From an uncultured Prevotellaceae bacterium (lineage in GTDB: Bacteria; Bacteroidota; Bacteroidia; Bacteroidales; Bacteroidaceae), in the NCBI GenBank assembly GCA_946540735.1, contig CAMNIN010000010.1, forward strand, positions 1 through 64,000: a stretch of DNA of 64,000 nucleotides. Direction: 5' to 3'. Shown in pieces: positions 61,801 through 64,000 of the stretch. A program made the translations under genes and the position numbers. How positions within the stretch are numbered: the first letter of the stretch is position 1; the number at the start of each line of letters is the position of its first letter. The notes beneath the pieces are model-generated. The model saw only the letters and a program-made list of their open reading frames with translations, had not been told where the DNA came from and did no database searches.

Positions 61801-62083
61801 GTTCAGCGACCTCTACACCGCCTCGCGCTCCGACCGCTTCCTCACCAGTGCGTCATACCTCAACTTCCAGAGTTTCACGGTGGGCTACACCCTTCCGAAG
61901 ACCCTCACCAGCAAGCTCTATCTCAGCAAGGTGCGCATCTACTGCCAAGGTGAGAACATCTGCTTCTGGAGCAAGCGCAAAGGTCTTGATCCCCGCTACT
62001 CATTCGCCGGCACCAACTCGGGTGGTGTGAATGCCTATTCACCCGCACGCACCATCATGGGAGGTATCCAGGTGTCATTCTAA
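58808..62083 (+). CDS. SusC/RagA family TonB-dependent outer-membrane glycan transporter
   Basis: A 1091-aa channel for oligosaccharide import with the following SusD. ATG 58808 (MTKKLILFFACLF) is preferred to GTG 58796. Signal peptide ending MAFAQ; carboxypeptidase-regulatory-like domain (AVKGTVVSEDDGEPVVGASI); signature DEVIVVAFGQQKRSSFTGAA, where VAFGQQKRSSF replaces the usual VxGYGxxKxxxL; plug (NIHIRGIASMYADTEPLVVVDGAPY, IESITVLKDAASAALYG); and the beta-barrel ending IMGGIQVSF. No STN domain. CE15 lies upstream and SusD starts 31 bp after the stop. Xylan fragments are a plausible cargo by context only. Confidence 0.95.
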   Translation: MTKKLILFFACLFLYTGMAFAQMAVKGTVVSEDDGEPVVGASILVVGTSTGTVTDVDGKFSLTMPSGKSILRISYVGMEPLEVSARPNMKIVLTSDQKALDEVIVVAFGQQKRSSFTGAAAVVGADELSQKITTNVADALVGSVPGLQIRGSSGQPGASQGNIHIRGIASMYADTEPLVVVDGAPYSGSLSNIPQDDIESITVLKDAASAALYGARGAAGVILITTKKGKTQEAQVNVDMKWGNNSRAVQDYETITNPAQFMEVYYKQFYNYAVANGLDNAAANKWVNDRIITGQQWGLQYNPFTIPTGQYLIGLDGKLNPNAKLGRAYTYGGETYYMQPDDWQDAAYHNGFRQEYNVNVSGGSTKSSFYASASYLNEDGIIDNSNYERFSGRVKADYQVKEWMRVGANVGYVHSNMEENPNFSVSSLGSNNMAYYTSMIAPIYPLFVRTLDANGNPVIRTDQYGHQQYDYGVPSTNFPGNGTRLFLATGNPIGANKYNTAETIANVFTGAITLDLDITPWLKFNSNNNINIGQSQGSVYGNPFYGPSASDNANLDKNTTTTMRQNYVQTLNFHKLFGLHDVQVMLGHEWYKTTTKYLQALATKGFSPEVPEINAFSNRYDSHSYTTEYNVEGWFGNALYNYDQKYFGSLSYRRDASSRFHPDHRWGNFWSIGGAWMISKESFMESTRSWIDQLKLKASIGQQGNDGIGNWAYTDLYSLSKGDNGMLPSFYRIGNEEITWETTTNFNVGVEWSFWKSRLTGSLDFYTKKTVDQLFWLSIPESFGSRGYYGNLGDIRNTGIELVVSGDVVRTKNIVWNITANMAHNATKILKLPDSKTRINGGFRESDSGTNSSLWYEVGQPLYNMMVPEFAGLDENGQALYWQDESLLETDAEGNVTMNTAKPGKAHDKTTTDWNKASFYAQGSLLPKVTGGFSTTLKVYDFDLSATFDFQLGGKLYDNRYMSLMTNVATSGNGQTYHKDVLKSWSADNKGSNIPRWQFSDLYTASRSDRFLTSASYLNFQSFTVGYTLPKTLTSKLYLSKVRIYCQGENICFWSKRKGLDPRYSFAGTNSGGVNAYSPARTIMGGIQVSF

Positions 62084-62114
62084 TCCACTTTCAAATTTCA
62101 AAAGGAAACGCAAT

Positions 62115-63809
62115 ATGAAAAAGATATTTTCCACAATGATTGCAGCAGCCCTGGTGTCGATGACGTTCACAGGCTGCATTGAGGAGATTGACCCGCAGAA
62201 CAGTACGGTGACCGAGCAGCAGGCCAAGGACGCGCCCGGCGCATTCGACAATTTCGTACAGAACCTCACGGGCAATCTCGCCGGACAGTTCATCTATGCC
62301 AATGACGGCAGCCATTACGTCTTCGACTTCGGCTATACCTCCTTCTTCCTCATCCGCGACGTGATGGGCCAGGACATCGTGCCCGTGGGAACCAACAACT
62401 GGTTTGACACCTGGTATCAGGACTTCGCCTACCTCGCCCCCAACTACGCCCGCACTCAGTATCCCTGGACCCTCTATTTCGGATGGATCAAGGACTGCAA
62501 CACCGTGATCACCCTGGCCAACGCCATCGACTACGCCCAGCCCATCGAAGGCCGTGAGGTAGGCACCGGCATCGCCTACGCCCTCCGGGCCATGTACTAC
62601 CTCGACATGGTGCGCATGTATGCCGCAGAGCCCTATATCGCCAACAAGCAGGCCCTCACGGTGCCGAAAGTCACTGAGGCGACCACTATCGAGGGCGTGC
62701 AGAACAATCCCCGTATGACCTGGGAGGAAGCCTTCGACTTCATCCTCAAGGATCTCGACACCGCAGAGAAGCTCCTCGCCGGTTACAAGCGCAGCGATGT
62801 CTACACCCCCGACGTGAGCGTGGTCTACGGCATGAAAGCCCGCACCTACCTGGAGCGTCAGGACTGGGCCAACGCCGAGAAGTATGCCAAGATGGCTCAG
62901 GAAGGCTATGCCATGATGAGCAAGGAGGAGTACCTCAGCCGCGACTACGGTTTCAACTCCCCCAACTCCTCCTGGATGTTCGGTGTGACCTTCAAGGACA
63001 CCGACCCCAACATCGTGGAGAACGACGGCGACTCGTCGTGGGGAAGCGTGATGCTGCTTGAGAACGGCTTCGACTGCGGTTACGCCGCCAACTACGGAGG
63101 TCCCAACGTCATCGACCGTCACCTCTATGAGACCATCCCCGCCTCCGACTACCGCAAGCAGTGCTGGGTGGACTTCGCCCTCGAGGAGTTGATCGATCCC
63201 GATGCCGAGGACATCCCCGCCGACCTGCTCGCCGGACTGAGCGCCTACTCCGACTATCCCGAGCGCCTCTACGCCGCTGGAGTCGACAATGCCTCCTATG
63301 GTATCGGCGGCCTCTCGGTGAAGTTCCGCAACCAGGCCGGGAAAGCCAACGTGAAATACGACGCATGGGTGGTGGCCGTGCCCCTGATGCGCATCGAGGA
63401 GATGAAACTCATCGAGGCCGAAGCCGCCGGCATGCAGGATGAGAGCCGCGGCATCGCTCTGCTCACCGAATTCGCCAAGACCCGCGACCCCTATTACACC
63501 TACGGCACCCACCGCGACGCTTACTACAACACCTCCACCTCACAGTTCCAGAACGAGGTGTGGTGGCAGCGCAGGGTAGAGCTCTGGGGCGAGGGTTTCG
63601 CCACCTTCGACATCAAGCGCCTCAACAAGGGCGTGATCCGCTCCTATGCCGGCACCAACCACATCGAGGGTTGCCGCTTCAATGAGAGCACCTGTCCCAA
63701 CTGGATGGTGTGGTGCTTCGTCAACACCGAGGCCCAGTACAACCAGGCCCTGGTGAAGAACCCCGACCCGAAACGTCCCTCTGGCGACTCCGAGGAGTTT
63801 GCCTGGTAA
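62115..63809 (+). CDS. SusD/RagB family glycan-binding lipoprotein
   Basis: The partner of the SusC just upstream. The start is ATG 62115 (MKKIFSTMIAAALVSMTFTGC); the earlier ORF-track start (62031) is inside SusC. The lipobox Cys is about residue 21. SusD features: IDPQNSTVTEQQAKDAPGAFDNFVQNLTG, TPR-like helices with AYALRAMYYLDMVRMYAAEPYI, and C-terminal RVELWGEGFATFDIKRLNKG. The length is 564 aa. The SusC-SusD-lipoprotein order is the standard core of a polysaccharide utilisation locus. Confidence 0.95.
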   Translation: MKKIFSTMIAAALVSMTFTGCIEEIDPQNSTVTEQQAKDAPGAFDNFVQNLTGNLAGQFIYANDGSHYVFDFGYTSFFLIRDVMGQDIVPVGTNNWFDTWYQDFAYLAPNYARTQYPWTLYFGWIKDCNTVITLANAIDYAQPIEGREVGTGIAYALRAMYYLDMVRMYAAEPYIANKQALTVPKVTEATTIEGVQNNPRMTWEEAFDFILKDLDTAEKLLAGYKRSDVYTPDVSVVYGMKARTYLERQDWANAEKYAKMAQEGYAMMSKEEYLSRDYGFNSPNSSWMFGVTFKDTDPNIVENDGDSSWGSVMLLENGFDCGYAANYGGPNVIDRHLYETIPASDYRKQCWVDFALEELIDPDAEDIPADLLAGLSAYSDYPERLYAAGVDNASYGIGGLSVKFRNQAGKANVKYDAWVVAVPLMRIEEMKLIEAEAAGMQDESRGIALLTEFAKTRDPYYTYGTHRDAYYNTSTSQFQNEVWWQRRVELWGEGFATFDIKRLNKGVIRSYAGTNHIEGCRFNESTCPNWMVWCFVNTEAQYNQALVKNPDPKRPSGDSEEFAW

Positions 63810-63854
63810 TCCCGCCAAGCTATGTTACAACAAGGTAAACCAAATATTACAGAA

Positions 63855-64000
63855 ATGATGAAAACATATTATTATAACTTGTTCATTGCCTTGATGGCCG
63901 TGGTGGGACTCACCGCCTGCTCCGACAACGACGACGACTACCAGTGGGCCACCGTGACGGGCAATCAGGTATACTTCAGCAACCAGCTGCCCTCCAGCTA
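63855..64000 (+). CDS. Partial lipoprotein, third gene of the SusC-SusD locus
   Basis: Only the first 48 codons are inside the window. It starts at ATG 63855 (a second ATG follows directly). The signal MMKTYYYNLFIALMAVVGLTACSDNDDDYQ has a lipobox LTAC followed by acidic residues, as in surface glycan-binding proteins of such loci. It lies 45 bp after SusD. Family assignment is not possible from the fragment. The 3' end is beyond the window. Confidence 0.8.
   Translation, partial: MMKTYYYNLFIALMAVVGLTACSDNDDDYQWATVTGNQVYFSNQLPSS

Overview
The window is chromosomal DNA from a member of the Bacteroidota, most like a gut or rumen Prevotellaceae. The reasons are: repeated use of the phylum's -7 promoter box (TAnnTTTG) just upstream of most genes; two SusC/SusD pairs; a BspA-like leucine-rich-repeat protein; possible type IX secretion-like C-terminal tails; a C10 cysteine protease; and families largely seen in this group (DUF3256, DUF4494, DUF5683, DUF3332). 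I see no rRNA, tRNA, CRISPR array, transposase or integrase.

Layout. (1) 0.2-7.1 kb, plus strand: a very large secreted PL11 rhamnogalacturonan lyase with an autotransporter-type repeat tail, then a GH97 glycosidase. (2) 7.1-11.6 kb, minus strand: alaS and a BspA-like surface protein. (3) 12.0-19.7 kb: a small MerR regulator, a repeat island, then a minus-strand SusC-SusD pair and a CE8 pectin methylesterase. (4) 19.8-26.0 kb, minus strand: parA-parB-DUF5683-lytic transglycosylase-RSH, a housekeeping cluster, divergent from (5) surE-lpxB-DUF4494-YggS-OMP (26.0-30.0 kb). (6) 30-32.4 kb: a repeat-dominated island with a small lipoprotein and a heptapeptide-repeat ORF. (7) 32.4-50.5 kb: assorted envelope and protease genes (M6 metalloprotease coupled to an EFR1-type ferredoxin, DUF3256, patatin, OmpA, C10 protease, beta-helix protein, TrmH methyltransferase, DUF3298, carboxypeptidase-regulatory-domain protein, HAD lipoprotein). 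(8) 50.8-53.6 kb: an anaerobic sulfatase maturase converging on an S-type sulfatase. (9) 54.2-64 kb: DUF3332, a multimodular CE15 glucuronoyl esterase, and a second SusC-SusD locus whose next lipoprotein is cut by the window end.

The degradative genes point to pectin (rhamnogalacturonan I, methyl-esterified galacturonan) and glucuronoxylan use, possibly with sulfated glycans. They are scattered and have no local HTCS or ECF-sigma/anti-sigma regulator in view.

The most unusual content is non-coding. Two interspersed families fill the gaps: (i) an element of about 85 bp with 25-bp inverted ends (GTAGAGACGTCACATTGGGGCGTCTC), found at six loci as full, half or tandem copies, each end itself a hairpin next to a T-run; and (ii) arrays of short palindromes with a shared ATTTGCAAT-like core. 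Several palindromes of family (ii) carry an exact 38-40-bp insert in the loop that is itself made of two hairpins and shows compensatory changes. The first SusC gene also has a clear intrinsic terminator inside its own leader.
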